From positions 130,915 through 145,272 of the forward strand of contig MU646923.1 in the NCBI GenBank assembly GCA_026770585.1: 14,358 nt of DNA, read 5' to 3'. The DNA is from Baffinella frigidus. Its lineage: Eukaryota; Cryptophyceae; Cryptomonadales; Baffinellaceae. Shown here in pieces: positions 9,901 through 12,900 of this stretch. Position numbers and translations under genes: made by a program. Numbering within the stretch: the first letter of the stretch is position 1; each line of letters begins with the position of its first letter. The notes beneath the pieces are model-generated. The model had not been told where the DNA came from and ran no database searches. It saw only the letters and a list, made by a program, of their open reading frames with translations.

Positions 9901-12900
9901 TGCCACCTACCGTTTTGAGGGTCAGGGTTTAGGGACTAGGGTTTAGGGTTTAGGGTTGAGGGGATAGGGTTTAGGGGCTAGAAGCGCCACGTGCATTGCC
10001 GCCAGTTCTTGTTTCTCGGTTTCGCTTCAGTTTAGGGATTAGGGTTCAGGGTTTTTGTCGACGATGCGCGAGAGCTCTGATGTCAGCGCCACGTGCTTCG
10101 CCACCTACCGTTCGGGGGTGAGGGGTGAGGGTTCAGGGGTTAGGTTCCAGGGGTGAGGGGTGAGGGGTTACGGAGCGCCACGTGCTTGGCCGCCTGTTTG
10201 TTCCCCTGTTTTTTTCCCGGTGTCGCTTCTGTTTGGGGGTGTCGTGTTTCGTGTTTCGTGTTTCGGGTCAGGGTGATGAGTTTGAAGGTCTAGGATTGGT
10301 GTTTGGTGTTTAGTGTTTGGTGTTTGGTGTTTGGTGTTTGGTATTTGGTACTTGGTGTTTAATGTTTGGTCGTTGGTATTTGGTGTCTCGAATTTCGGGT
10401 TCAAGGACACCGTGTGCTCCTGGCATCGGAGCTCCCGATGGCGGTCCATAAAGCTTTACACTCCGACAGCACAGGAGACATGTATGTCTCCAACGGTCTC
10501 GTTTTTTGGTTTTCTGTTTTCGGGTTTCTTCGATTTTTTTCGGATTTCGGGTGTAGGATTTCGGGCTCTACCGTGCGCTCTTGGCGGCGAAGCTCCGGAT
10601 AGCGGTGTCCATAAACCGCTGTATGTCTCCTATGATCTCGTTTTTCATTTTTTGGTTTTCTTCGCGTTTCTGCGGGGTTGTTCGGATTCCTTCGGATTGC
10701 GGGTGTAAGTCTCCTATGGTCTCGGTTTTGGCTTTTGGGTTTTCGATTTTCTGTAGTTTTCTTTAGTTTTCGTCGGGTTTCGTCGGGTTTCTTCGGATTT
10801 CTCCGGGGTTCGGGTGTAGGGTTTCGGGCGCTACCGTGCGCTCTTGGCGGCGAAGTTCAGGATAGCGGTCCATAAATCGCTGTATGTCTCCTATCGACGT
10901 GAACTTTGACTGTGCGCTGCCCTGTCCCGTCCCCCCTGGTTTGGGGTTTCAGGGTTTGGGGTTTTTGGTTGTAAGTTTTTGGGTTTAGGGTTTAGGGTTT
11001 AAGGTTTAGGGTTTTGGGTTTTGGGTTTTGGGTTTTGGGTTTTGGGTTTCGGGGCTTGGTTTTTGGGTTTTGGTTTTTGGATTTTGGGTTTTGGTTTTTG
11101 GTTTTTGGGGTCTGGGTTTGGGTTTGGGTTTTGGATTTTGGGGTTTGGGGTCTGGGTTTTGGGGGTTGGGTTACCTGTTTGCTGCCGCTGTAGCTCGTCT
11201 ACTACCTGGTTTGGGGTTTTGGGTGTGGGGATTAGGGATGAGGGATTAGGGATTAGGGATTAGGGATGAGGGTTTAGGAATTAGGGATTCAGGATTCGGG
11301 ATTAGGGATTAGGGATTAAGGATCAAGGATCAAGGATTAAGGATTCGGGATTCGGGATTCGGGATTAGGGATGAGGGATCACAGATTAGGGATTAGGGAT
11401 TTGGGATCATGGATTATGGATTATGGATTAGGGGTTAGGGATTAGGGATCAGCGATTAGGGATTACGGTTCAGGGTTTAGGGTTTAGGGTTTGGAAGTTT
11501 GGGGTTTAGGACAGTCATGGTGTAGGGAGAAACTCTTGAGAGCCTCGTCGAGCTGACCGACGAGCATACCACGCCAGAGGGCTCGAAACATCCACTTTTG
11601 ACATCTTTCAGGGGAAAGCTCCTGAACACTTAAGTCAACGACGCCAGATCTGGCGTGGATAAGGCGTCGGTTTCCCTCGAGGCCTCTGGCGTGGATAGGT
11701 TCGGCCTTCTCGCTCTGCCTCACACGGGTTGACAAGACTTTTCTCAAGGTGACGCTCTGGGTGTGTGGTGCAAATTCGTCAACTTTGGGGCGTCAAGTCG
11801 ACACTCTGGGTGTGCGGTGCAAATCCGTCAACTTTGGCGCAAAAGCGAAGACGAGCCCGGGCTCACCAAATTGGGCAGAGCGAATCAGGCTGAGACAGAG
11901 CTAGATACCCTGAGGAAGCTGAGAGGGAGGGGTTGGTGTTCTGGAGTCCGCGCCCGAAGGCGGAGGGATTCTATCTTCCAACCGACATTCTCAAACCCGA
12001 GAGTCAGTGGTTGAGGTACGTATGGTATCGCAACGGTTCGAAAATACTGCCATCTTACGGGTAGGGGGGGGGTGCATCTTGTCATCAACCAATGACTAAG
12101 ATAGCATAAAACTTTAGATGGAAGCAAAACCCTTAAGATCCTTCCGGATCCTGGCGCGGTACCTCAAGGCTCAAGGACCTCATTTAGGACCTGTCTCAAG
12201 AGCGCTGCTCACCGAGACAAAAGTCGAGAGTGGGACGTCTCAAAGCAAAGTGGAACCTCTGTTAACTTTAGTTAACAGTGGATAACAACGAAGAAGAAGG
12301 AGGGTACCTCTTTGAGAGCCTCGCCGAGCTGTCCGAAGACCATGTGTTCAGCCTTCATGTAGAAATCGTCCTCACTTGACAACACCACCTGCCACCACCG
12401 CGAGACTCTCAACTTAAGCACAGACTCTCAACTTAAAGGACATGCTCGTATCGTGAGAGAGAGACTTGTGACTTAAGCCACTCGCAGCGCTAGACAGAAT
12501 CTTAACACGCGGCATGTGTTCAGCCTTGATGTAGAAATCGTCCTCACTGGACAACACCATCTGCCACCCCCGCGAGACAACCTCTCAACTTACCACACAG
12601 AGGGCTACCAAGGGATTTTCGGTCGCTGAGAGCCCGAGTTTCCGTTGCCTTATCCGTAAGAACCCCCCTATGTCCCTACGGGTTGCCTACTGTAGGGTCC
12701 TAGGTCTTATCGCTTAGGGCATGTGTTCAGCCTTGATGTAGAATTCGTCGAGGCTCGAGAGTACCACCTGCCCCCCCGCGCCAATCTCAACTTAAGAGAC
12801 AGACCACTTAAGCCACTCTCAGCGCGAGACTGTTGACTAATCTGAGCTCGTCCTGGTACTAACCCTACCCAGATGAGTCATCGGCTGGTACTAAACCTGC

